A stretch of 17,436 bases of DNA from an uncultured bacterium (GTDB lineage Bacteria > Verrucomicrobiota > Kiritimatiellia > CAIKKV01 > CAITUY01): the NCBI GenBank assembly GCA_903934155.1, contig CAIZMS010000133.1, positions 1 through 17,436 on the forward strand, given 5' to 3'. The notes beneath the pieces are model-generated. The model did no database searches and had not been told where the DNA came from. It saw nothing but the letters and a program-made list of their open reading frames with translations. Position numbers and translations under genes: made by a program. Positions 7,695 to 15,005 of the stretch are shown piece by piece. How positions within the stretch are numbered: the stretch's first letter is position 1; each line of letters starts with the position of its first letter.

Positions 7695-10042
7695 GTAACA
7701 AACGGGTCATGGATGCATGTCGTGTGATTGTTGCCGGTGTAGTCGCGTGTGGGATTGCGAACGCGGCGACGCCGGAATACCAGGATCCGGCCCTGCCTGT
7801 CGAACGGCGTGTTGCCGACCTGCTGGGGCGCATGACCCTGGACGAGAAGGTTATGCAGTTGCGTGGACTGGGGGCGCCGCTCAAGAAGTTGATCGCCGCC
7901 ACGGGGGAGTTGGATCTCGCCCAGGCGGACGCCGTGCTGGGGCTGGGGGTGGGGGAGTTGGGGCCCATCCGCGAGACGCCCGCCCGTGAAGTGGCCTCGC
8001 GCAACGCCATCCAGAAATACCTGCGTGAGAAAACCCGCCTGGGGATTCCGGCGATTTTTCACGATGAGGGCTGCCACGGCCTCTTGGCGCCGCAGGCGAC
8101 GTCATTCCCCATCCCGATCGGGCTGGCGTGTTCCTGGGATCCGGAGCTGACGGAACGCATCTATACCGTGGTCGCCCGGGAGATGCGGGCGCGGGGGATC
8201 CACCACGCCTTGACGCCCGTTGTGGATGTCTGCCGGGAACCCCGCTGGGGCCGTACGGAGGAGACGCTGGGCGAGGATCCCTATCTTAATGGCAAGCTCG
8301 GCGCCGCCATGGTGCGTGGCTTGCAGGGGAGCGCGACGGGCGAGATCGGCCCGGACCATGTGGCCGCCACCCTCAAGCATCTGGCCGGACACGGCCAGCC
8401 CCAGGGTGGCCGCAATACCGCCCCGGCGGATGTGGCGCCCCGCGAGTTCCACGATGTGCACCTGGTCCCCTTCCGCATGGCGATTGCGGAGGCGAAGCCG
8501 GCCACCATCATGCCTTCCTACAACGAGGTCGATGCCGTTCCCTCCCACGCGAATTCCTGGATGATGCAGGACGTGGTGCGCGGGGACTATAAATTCGACG
8601 GCGTGTTTGCGTCCGACTACGACGGTATCGACATGCTGTGGCAGTGCCACAAACTGGTGCCCGGCCGGGTCGAGGCGGCGGCGCTGGCGTTCCGGTCCGG
8701 AGTGGAACTCGATTTTCCGGAGGGCGCGTGCTTCAAGGAACTCAAGGCGCTCGTGGAGCAGGGGGTGGTGCCCCTGTCCCTGGTGGATGCGGCGGTGGCG
8801 CGGGTGTTGCGGCTGAAGTTCGCCCTGGGGCTCTTCGAGAATTCCTACGCCAATGCGCAACAGGCCGAGGCCATGCCCAAGCGGCCCGAGGCGCGGCAAC
8901 TGGCCCTGGAGGCGGCCCGCAAGTCGATCGTCCTGTTGAAGAACGACAAGGGTATTCTGCCCCTGGCGCCAGGCCGGTATAAGCGCATCGCGCTGATCGG
9001 CCCCAATGCCGACCAGGCGCGCCTCGGCAGCTATAGCGGCGAGCCCCTGTATCAAGTGACCCTGCTCGACGGGATTCGCAAGCGGGTGGGTGCGTCCTGC
9101 GAAATCCTGCATGCCCGGGGCTGCACGCTGGTGTCCAATCTGCCGGCCAGTTCCTTCGCGGCCTGGTGGGGCCTTAACGACATGAAGTTTCCCGATGCCG
9201 CGCAGAATCGCGCGGAGATCGCGGCGGCCGTCGAAGTCGCCCAAAAGGCCGACCTCGTCATCCTGGCGCTCGGCGAGAATGAAGGCATCGCCCGCGAGGC
9301 CTGGGCGGCCGTTCACAAGGGGGACCGGGTGGGGCTCGAGCTGTTTGGCGCCCAGAACGAACTGGCCCGCGCCATGTTCACCTTGGGTAAACCCGTGGTG
9401 GTCTATCTGATGAACGGCAAACCGCTGGCCATCCCGGAACTCGCGGACAAGGCGGATGCGATCCTTGAAGGGTGGTACATGGGGCAGGAGACGGGCACCG
9501 CGGCGGCCGAGGTCCTGTTTGGCGACGTGAACCCCTCGGGCAAGCTCACCATCACCTTCCCCCGTTCCACCGGCCAGCTGCCCGTATACTACAACCACAA
9601 GCCCAGCGCCTTCCGGTATGGCTATGTGGATGAATCCTCCCGCCCGCTCTTCCCCTTCGGGTTCGGCCTGAGCTACACCACGTTCGACTATTCCGCGCCG
9701 CGCCTGGCTCCGTCCGCCATGACGGTGGACGGCACGGCGAAAGTCACCGTCACCGTGACCAATACCGGCAAGGTCGCCGGGGACGAGATTGTGCAGTTGT
9801 ATATTCGCGATCCCGTGAGCTCGGCCACCCGGCCCGTCAAGGAGCTGAAGGGCTTCCAGCGCGTCAGCCTCAAGGCCGGCGAAAGCCGGGACGTGGAGTT
9901 TCCCCTCACGGGCGAAACCCTGGCCTTCCATGGCCGCGACATGAAGTGGATGGTCGAGCCCGGCGAGTTCGAGGTGATGACGGGGCGGTCGTCGGAGGAT
10001 GTGAAATCAACGGTCCTGGTCGTGAAGGCCAGGACGCCATGA
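7691..10042 (+). CDS. Glycoside hydrolase family 3 (beta-glucosidase/beta-xylosidase type)
   Basis: 783 residues. A signal peptide ends near ANA/AT at residue 25, so the enzyme is exported. The N-terminal GH3 barrel covers about 30-370: LPVERRVADLLGRMTLDEK, GIPAIFHDEGCHG, and a KHLAGHGQPQGGRN region. The nucleophile is expected to be Asp309 in FASDYDG (bases 8615-8617). The second domain starts around 405 (KSIVLLKNDKGILPL) and contains GENEGIAREAW at 528-538 then GDR; a Glu here (529, 531 or 536) is likely the acid/base. The fibronectin III-like C-terminal domain at about 690-775 has VQLYIRDP, VKELKGF and a closing EPGEFEV strand. GH3 enzymes of this length release glucose or xylose from non-reducing ends; the exact sugar cannot be read from sequence. 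The start overlaps the previous stop (ATGA at 7691-7694), with AGGA about 10 bases before, suggesting translational coupling. With GH115 nearby, beta-xylosidase is a reasonable guess. Confidence 0.93.
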   Translation: MSNKRVMDACRVIVAGVVACGIANAATPEYQDPALPVERRVADLLGRMTLDEKVMQLRGLGAPLKKLIAATGELDLAQADAVLGLGVGELGPIRETPAREVASRNAIQKYLREKTRLGIPAIFHDEGCHGLLAPQATSFPIPIGLACSWDPELTERIYTVVAREMRARGIHHALTPVVDVCREPRWGRTEETLGEDPYLNGKLGAAMVRGLQGSATGEIGPDHVAATLKHLAGHGQPQGGRNTAPADVAPREFHDVHLVPFRMAIAEAKPATIMPSYNEVDAVPSHANSWMMQDVVRGDYKFDGVFASDYDGIDMLWQCHKLVPGRVEAAALAFRSGVELDFPEGACFKELKALVEQGVVPLSLVDAAVARVLRLKFALGLFENSYANAQQAEAMPKRPEARQLALEAARKSIVLLKNDKGILPLAPGRYKRIALIGPNADQARLGSYSGEPLYQVTLLDGIRKRVGASCEILHARGCTLVSNLPASSFAAWWGLNDMKFPDAAQNRAEIAAAVEVAQKADLVILALGENEGIAREAWAAVHKGDRVGLELFGAQNELARAMFTLGKPVVVYLMNGKPLAIPELADKADAILEGWYMGQETGTAAAEVLFGDVNPSGKLTITFPRSTGQLPVYYNHKPSAFRYGYVDESSRPLFPFGFGLSYTTFDYSAPRLAPSAMTVDGTAKVTVTVTNTGKVAGDEIVQLYIRDPVSSATRPVKELKGFQRVSLKAGESRDVEFPLTGETLAFHGRDMKWMVEPGEFEVMTGRSSEDVKSTVLVVKARTP

Positions 10043-10043
10043 T

Positions 10044-10047
10044 GGAG
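10044..10047 (+). promoter_or_regulatory. Ribosome binding site GGAG
   Basis: GGAG lies 9 bases before ATG 10057 and supports that start. It sits inside the first codons that would be used if translation began at 10039. Confidence 0.45.
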
Positions 10048-10056
10048 AAGTGCGAC

Positions 10057-11058
10057 ATGACACCTAGGGAATTGGTTAAGAGTACGTTGGAGTTTCGTAA
10101 CACGGGCCGGGTTCCACGCCAGTTGTGGCGGTTGCCCTGGGCTGAAATCCACTATCCCGGCTCTCTCGACCGCTTGCTGGGGGAATTTCCCGATGACATC
10201 CTGCATGCGCCGGGCTTCCACCGCGAGGCGTTCCAGACGAAGGGCGAGGCCTACAAGCAGGGACTCTACGAGGATCCCTGGGGCTGCATCTTCGAGAACC
10301 GGCAGGATGGCATAATCGGCGAGGTCAAGGAACCGATCGTGACCGATTGGAGCGACACGTCGCGGGTGCGTTTCCCGGAGGCGAGTTTCAGTATTGATAT
10401 TCCGAAGATCAACCAGTTCTGCCGCGATACCGACCGGTTCGTGCTCTCCGGGTGCTGCCCCCGCCCCTTCGAGCAAATCCAATTCATCCGGGGAACAGAG
10501 GCGCTATACATGGATCTGGCGTTGGATGACGAGGGCATGCACGCCTTTCTGCGGAAGATGCACTCGTTCTATGTCCGGGAGTTGGAGTTATGGGCGCAGA
10601 CGGAGGTCGACGCGCTCATGTTCATGGACGATTGGGGCAGCCAGTTGAGCCTGTTGATCAACCCGGAGACCTGGCGCGCGGTTTTCAAGCCGCTCTATGC
10701 CGAGTATGTCCGGATCGCGCACGGCAGCGGCAAGAAGATCTTCATGCACTCCGACGGCAACATCCTGCAGATCTATCCCGACCTGATCGAGATCGGCGTG
10801 GATGCCGTCAACTCCCAGATATTCTGCATGGGTCTGGAGAAACTCGCGGCGTTCGCCGGAAAGATCACCTTCTGGGGTGAGATGGATCGGCAACACTTGC
10901 TGGTGGAAGGGACGCCGGAGCAGATCGCCCAGGCGGTGCGGGAAACGCGGCGGCATCTCTATCGTCAGGGCGGCGTGATCGCCCAGTGCGAATTCGGCCC
11001 CGGCGCCTCGCCTGAACGGGTCCATGCCGTGTACGAGACGTGGAATTCAAGGGGATAA
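10057..11058 (+). CDS. Uroporphyrinogen decarboxylase-like protein (URO-D/MtaA superfamily)
   Basis: 333 residues from ATG 10057. That start has GGAG 9 bases upstream and gives the usual family opening MTPRELV. ATG 10039 overlaps the GH3 stop (ATGA) and would add 6 residues. No signal peptide is present, so it should be cytoplasmic, unlike its neighbours. Family motifs: DDWGSQ at 191-196, HSDGN at 231-235, FWGEMD at 272-277 and C311 in AQCEFGPG. In corrinoid methyltransferases such as MtaA, zinc is held by His-x-Cys and a later Cys; here the middle ligand position is Asp233, while His231 and Cys311 are kept. It is most likely one of the UroD-like proteins often found in catabolic clusters, possibly a methyltransferase, and not the haem enzyme HemE. 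Its substrate is unknown. Its place in a GH115-containing cluster suggests a link to sugar or methyl metabolism, but this is inference. Confidence 0.8.
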   Translation: MTPRELVKSTLEFRNTGRVPRQLWRLPWAEIHYPGSLDRLLGEFPDDILHAPGFHREAFQTKGEAYKQGLYEDPWGCIFENRQDGIIGEVKEPIVTDWSDTSRVRFPEASFSIDIPKINQFCRDTDRFVLSGCCPRPFEQIQFIRGTEALYMDLALDDEGMHAFLRKMHSFYVRELELWAQTEVDALMFMDDWGSQLSLLINPETWRAVFKPLYAEYVRIAHGSGKKIFMHSDGNILQIYPDLIEIGVDAVNSQIFCMGLEKLAAFAGKITFWGEMDRQHLLVEGTPEQIAQAVRETRRHLYRQGGVIAQCEFGPGASPERVHAVYETWNSRG

Positions 11059-11144
11059 GCGTGCGATCACGTCAGCGACAATGAGCAGCGCGGGGCATGC
11101 TCGGAGTCGTGAAAAAAACAAAGCCCCGGAAGGAAGGTGGTCGT
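11059..11144 (+). other. 86-base intergenic stretch before the LptA-like gene
   Basis: This is the longest gap in the window. It holds a run of seven A at 11112-11118 and a good ribosome site at its end. CGGGGC at 11091-11096 can pair with GCCCCG at 11123-11128 across a 26-base loop, which is too open to call a terminator. I see no convincing promoter. Confidence 0.4.
11130..11137 (+). promoter_or_regulatory. Ribosome binding site AAGGAAGG
   Basis: AAGGAAGG is 7 bases before ATG 11145, one of the strongest such sites in the window. It selects 11145 over the upstream in-frame ATG at 11097. Confidence 0.6.
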
Positions 11145-11393
11145 ATGAAGATTCAGGGAAAAGTGCTCGCGGCGTTGGTAATCCTGGTTTCCGCCAATCT
11201 GGCCTGTATGGCAGCAGATCAGAAGATGGAGCAGAAACAAGGTGGAGGGGAAGAGACGATGCAGATAAAAGCCCAAAAAATAAGTTTCAATAAAGAGACA
11301 CAGGAAGCCACCGCATCGGGAAATGTCGTCATCACAAGTGACGGCAGGACCATTACGAGTGACAAAGTAGTGATAAAGTTTGAGGGTAAATAG
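11145..11393 (+). CDS. Small secreted LptA/OstA-like protein
   Basis: 82 residues. A signal peptide (MKIQGKVLAALVILVSANL, ending near MAAD) is followed by a short polar linker. Residues about 40-82 form a single OstA/LptA-like beta repeat: KAQKISFNKETQEATASGNV, then VITSDGRTITSDKVVIKF. The A..GNV....DG..I.SDKV pattern is characteristic of LptA, which bridges lipopolysaccharide across the periplasm. LptA itself is roughly twice this length, so this is a one-repeat or short-domain version and need not have the LPS role. By hand count it is about 47% G+C, against about 63% in a sampled stretch of the next gene, and it uses more AAA, ATA and AGT codons. It may be recently acquired or under different constraint. 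It follows the UroD-like gene by 86 bases and precedes GH2 by 34. Its role in the cluster is unknown; a periplasmic lipid- or glycan-binding function is possible. Confidence 0.72.
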   Translation: MKIQGKVLAALVILVSANLACMAADQKMEQKQGGGEETMQIKAQKISFNKETQEATASGNVVITSDGRTITSDKVVIKFEGK

Positions 11394-11409
11394 ACTTCGG
11401 TAATCCTCA

Positions 11410-11421
11410 GAAACTCGTTTC
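11410..11421 (+). repeat. Short inverted repeat GAAAC-TC-GTTTC
   Basis: Two 5-base arms around a 2-base centre form a near-palindrome 7 to 18 bases upstream of the GH2 start. It resembles the general form of a small operator half-site pair, such as those bound by LacI-type regulators, but a 12-base palindrome can occur by chance. Confidence 0.25.
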
Positions 11422-11427
11422 AACTAC

Positions 11428-14400
11428 ATGAACGTGACCGTCATAGGTGTGGCATTGGTGATGGTGGGGGGCTCGTTGGCTCACGGGAGCGCGAGCCCCT
11501 CGTTCCCGGCCATTGATGCCGAGCCTTTGGGCGCCGTGTCGGAGAACGCCCTGGTGCTGCACGACGGCTGGGAACTCAGGGACGCCCCGGCCGGCGTGGA
11601 GGGCGACGGCCTCTCCAAGGCTGGCTATGACGGGAAGGACTGGTTCAAGACCACCGTTCCGACGACGGTGCTGGGGACGCTGGTGCGTCATGGGGTTTAC
11701 CCCGATCCCTACATCGGGACCAACAACATGCGCATTCCCGATGCCTGCCCTGAGCACAATACACGGTATGGCCTCGCGCAATACAGCCATCTCCCCGGCA
11801 AGGCCAACCCCTGGAGCAAGCCCTGGTGGTTCCGCAGGGAATTCAGCGTGCCGGAGTCGTATCGCGGCCGGATGGTGTGGCTGCACCTGGACGGCATCAA
11901 TTACCGGGCGGATGTGTGGTTGAACGGCCACCGGGTGGCTACAGCCGACTCCGTGGCGGGCATGTTCCGGCGTTTTCGATTCGAGGTTTCGTCCCTGCTG
12001 GATTTCCAGGGCACCAACGCCTTGGCGATCACGGTTCATCCCTTGGATTTCCCGGGGGATCCGGCCCATGAACAACTGGATGGATTGCTTGGCGGCTTCG
12101 GTCCCAACACCGGCGATGGGGTCATCATGCGCAACGTCACCCAGTATGGCAGCGTGGGCTGGGATTGGGTTCCGGCGGCACGGGATCGCAACATGGGGCT
12201 TTGGCAGCATGTCTGGCTGGAGGCGACGGATGCCGTCGCGGTGCGCGACCCCGCGGCCTTCACGGCCGTGAAACTGCCGGCAGGGGAGGAAGCGGCGGTG
12301 ACGTTGCGCTGCCACCTGGAAACGGCCGGGAAGGGCCCCGTTGACGCCGAACTTGTGGCGCGCATCGAGCCGGAGGGTTTTGCCGGGCCGGTGATTACCC
12401 TGCGGCAGCCGGTGCGCGTGCCCCCGGGCGCCCCCGCCGAGTTCATCCTCACGCCCCAGGACCATCCGGCGCTGATCCTCAAGAATCCCCGGCTCTGGTG
12501 GCCGGTGACGTATGGCGGACAGCCGCTCTACCGGTTGACCCTGGAGGCCCTGGTCAACGGCCGGAGCAGCAGCCGGGCGGTGTGCCATTTCGGCGTGAGG
12601 ACGGTGGGTAGCTATATCCTGCCCAGTGGCGGGCGGGCGTTCACGGTCAACGGTCGCACGATCCGCATGACCGGCGGCGCGTGGGTGCCGGACTACCTCA
12701 TGAGCTGGGGCGCCCAGCGCTACCGCGACGAGGTGCGGCTGATGGCCGAAGGGAATCACACGATGGTTCGCGTCAACGGTAATGGCATCGTGCCGCCCGA
12801 AGTCTTTTTCGATGCCTGTGACCGGCATGGCCTGCTGGTCTGGCAGGACTTGGCACGGACCTCGATCTCCGAAAGCCATCGCAAGGACGGGATCAAATGG
12901 TGGTTCCCGCCCCGCTGCGATCCTGCCCTGTACCTGGGGAATATGACGGACAGCATTCTCAGGCTGCGCGGGCATCCGAGTCTGCTGGTGTGGTGCGGAT
13001 CAAACGAGGCCGAGGCGCAGGCCGACGTGGGGATGGCGTTGCAGGACGAAATCCTGCCCGCGCTCGATGGAACCCGGCCCTGGCTGCCCTCCTCCCATGA
13101 TAATCCGCCCTGGCGGAAAGAGGATGTTTGCATCTGGACCGGGGGACCGTGGCACCTGGTGCGGCTGCCGGAATATTACCGGCTTTACCTGACGGAACCG
13201 AAATATACCTGCCGCGATGAAATCGGTTTGCCGTCGGTGCCGACCCTCAACCTGATTGCCCGGTTCCTGCCGGATTTCGACCAGCCGGATCCCGCGACGT
13301 TCCCCCTGAACCGTACCTCAGGCTATCACGATGCGACTGACAAGCATTTCCGGAGCCTGGATGATATTCTGCGCGCCGACGTAGGCGCTCCCGCCGGCCT
13401 GGCGGAATACCTCAAGATCGGCGATCTCTACAACGAGGCCAGTTATCGGGCAATCTTCGAGGCGGCGAACAAGGCGCGTCCGCGCAATGCCGGAACCCAC
13501 CTCTGGAAGGTCAATGCCGCCTGGCCGAGTTTCATGTGGCAGGTGTACGACTGGTCGCTGCGGCCGAACGCCGGCTATTACAGCATGCGGTCCGCCTGCA
13601 AGCCGCTGCACGTGCAGGCGAGCCCGGATGATTTCCACGTGCAGGTGGTCAGCACGCTGGACACCCCGTGCCCCCGCTTGCAGGTGCGAATGACCGTGGT
13701 CGGATTGGACGGGTCGCAGGAAGCACTCGAGACAAGGGTCGTGGATGTGCCCGCCGACGCCACAGTGGACATCGGGCCGCTCCCCGCCGTCGTCCGCAAC
13801 GGCAAACTGCATGTCGTGGCGTTGGATCTGCTGGATGCCGAAGGCGCGGAACTGGACCGGACCGTGGTCTGGCTCCAGAAGGACCATCGGTGGCAGGACC
13901 TGTTGACGCTGCCGCCGGCCGAGGTGAAAGCCGAGGTGGTGGATCGGACGGAGCACGAGGGGGAAACTCTCATCCGGGTGCGGGTGGGGAATGTCTCTGC
14001 GATTCCCGCCTTGCAGGTGTGGTTGGCGGTTCTCGGCGGGGCCTTGGGCGAGGAGGTGCTGCCGTGCTTCTGGAGCGGGAATGCACTGACGTTGCTGCCC
14101 GGGGAACAGCGGGACGTGACGGCGCGGTTCCGCACGGCGCTGATGGCTGGCGCGCGCCCGCATGTGTCGGTCGAGGGGTGGAATGTGACGCCCTGTGAAC
14201 GCGCGGTCGAGGGCGGTGCGATAACGCCGATGTCGGTGTCGGTTTCCGCAGCGCTCATGAAGCCGGGCCAGGTCTTGAGCTTCACGGTCGAGCAGATCTC
14301 CGGCAAAGGTCCGCATTACACCACCTGGCCGGTTCCGGTGTGGATGGATGGGCAACTCCTTCGGACTGTGCGTGTGGGCCTCCGGGGCGGGGCGAAGACG

Positions 14401-14982
14401 ACGGTGACCTGTCCGCTGGCGGCGTTGCCGTCCGGTCGACACTCCTTTGATGTTGGAGAATCCAGGCAGCCGGCCGGCACGGTAGAAATTCCGCCGGCGC
14501 TGTGGACGATCGGCCGGGGGGATGATGGCGTTGGCGCTTTGGCCTTCAACGTTGATTACAAGACCCGGGCCGGGGCGAAGTTCGTGGTGGGGGTGTCCGA
14601 TCCCGCGAGAGATTGGCCGGCGGTGCAACCCGGTCCCAATGACAAGTGGGGAGGGCCTCAAGCCCTGGCTAACGTGGTGAATTTCCGTGTGGAGGCGCAA
14701 TCGGCGGGAACGGGGGCCTATCTGGTCTTGAAGATGATGAATTGCGATCGCTCCGCCCCCCCAACGCTGACGGTTGAACTGAATGGTTGCAAACGGGAGA
14801 TCCAGATTCCGGTGGCGCGGTCGAGTGAGGCCCTGCAGGAGCCGAAACTCGGCGCCAACCCGTTTCGGATGGTTGTCACCTTCCCGGAAGGCACGTTGAA
14901 GGCCGGGGAGAACGCGCTGAAGATCATTACGAGCGCAGGCGGCTGGTTGATTTATGAGGGTTTGGAGTTGCACCCGCTATGA
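11428..14982 (+). CDS. Glycoside hydrolase family 2, beta-mannosidase/exo-glucosaminidase-like, large multidomain
   Basis: 1184 residues. The N-terminus is hydrophobic and probably a signal peptide, though without early positive charges; no strong ribosome site is visible and no earlier in-frame start exists before a TAA at 11401. Residues about 35-245 are a GH2 sugar-binding jelly roll (PWWFRREFSVP near 132, LDGINYRADVWLNG). An immunoglobulin-like domain follows to about 400. The TIM barrel runs about 405-700, with GGAWVPDYLMSWG and a RVNGNG strand. Acid/base Glu527 is in GSNEA, and the likely nucleophile is Glu598 in RDEIGLPS. Both catalytic Glu are present, so activity is expected. Beta-sandwich domains fill about 730-990. 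The last part, about 1010-1184, looks like a carbohydrate-binding module similar to domain III of rhamnogalacturonan lyases (GVSDPARDWPAVQPGPNDKW). The barrel motifs are closer to mannosidase/glucosaminidase-type GH2 than to LacZ. The exact substrate is unknown. The stop overlaps an ATG at 14979. Confidence 0.88.
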   Translation: MNVTVIGVALVMVGGSLAHGSASPSFPAIDAEPLGAVSENALVLHDGWELRDAPAGVEGDGLSKAGYDGKDWFKTTVPTTVLGTLVRHGVYPDPYIGTNNMRIPDACPEHNTRYGLAQYSHLPGKANPWSKPWWFRREFSVPESYRGRMVWLHLDGINYRADVWLNGHRVATADSVAGMFRRFRFEVSSLLDFQGTNALAITVHPLDFPGDPAHEQLDGLLGGFGPNTGDGVIMRNVTQYGSVGWDWVPAARDRNMGLWQHVWLEATDAVAVRDPAAFTAVKLPAGEEAAVTLRCHLETAGKGPVDAELVARIEPEGFAGPVITLRQPVRVPPGAPAEFILTPQDHPALILKNPRLWWPVTYGGQPLYRLTLEALVNGRSSSRAVCHFGVRTVGSYILPSGGRAFTVNGRTIRMTGGAWVPDYLMSWGAQRYRDEVRLMAEGNHTMVRVNGNGIVPPEVFFDACDRHGLLVWQDLARTSISESHRKDGIKWWFPPRCDPALYLGNMTDSILRLRGHPSLLVWCGSNEAEAQADVGMALQDEILPALDGTRPWLPSSHDNPPWRKEDVCIWTGGPWHLVRLPEYYRLYLTEPKYTCRDEIGLPSVPTLNLIARFLPDFDQPDPATFPLNRTSGYHDATDKHFRSLDDILRADVGAPAGLAEYLKIGDLYNEASYRAIFEAANKARPRNAGTHLWKVNAAWPSFMWQVYDWSLRPNAGYYSMRSACKPLHVQASPDDFHVQVVSTLDTPCPRLQVRMTVVGLDGSQEALETRVVDVPADATVDIGPLPAVVRNGKLHVVALDLLDAEGAELDRTVVWLQKDHRWQDLLTLPPAEVKAEVVDRTEHEGETLIRVRVGNVSAIPALQVWLAVLGGALGEEVLPCFWSGNALTLLPGEQRDVTARFRTALMAGARPHVSVEGWNVTPCERAVEGGAITPMSVSVSAALMKPGQVLSFTVEQISGKGPHYTTWPVPVWMDGQLLRTVRVGLRGGAKTTVTCPLAALPSGRHSFDVGESRQPAGTVEIPPALWTIGRGDDGVGALAFNVDYKTRAGAKFVVGVSDPARDWPAVQPGPNDKWGGPQALANVVNFRVEAQSAGTGAYLVLKMMNCDRSAPPTLTVELNGCKREIQIPVARSSEALQEPKLGANPFRMVVTFPEGTLKAGENALKIITSAGGWLIYEGLELHPL

Positions 14983-14993
14983 GGGCAAACAAC

Positions 14994-14997
14994 GAGG
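14994..14997 (+). promoter_or_regulatory. Ribosome binding site GAGG
   Basis: GAGG lies 8 bases before ATG 15006 and supports that start for the GH115 gene. The alternative ATG 14979 has GGAG at 14964-14967, 11 bases before it, so the choice is not firm. Confidence 0.4.
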
Positions 14998-15005
14998 TCA
15001 ATGCC

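Noticed and set aside
9946..10056. Upstream extension of the UroD-like gene to ATG 9946
   Set aside because: It would overlap the conserved end of the GH3 C-terminal domain by 97 bases, and the extra residues do not resemble the family. The starts at 10057 or 10039 fit better.
11091..11128. Inverted repeat CGGGGC/GCCCCG between the UroD-like and LptA-like genes as a terminator or hairpin
   Set aside because: The stem is six base pairs with a 26-base loop and no following T-run on the + strand; likely chance in G+C-rich DNA.
11024..11293. 89-codon + strand frame overlapping the end of the UroD-like gene and the LptA-like gene
   Set aside because: It overlaps two better-supported genes, has no ribosome site or recognisable domain, and its product looks like out-of-frame translation.
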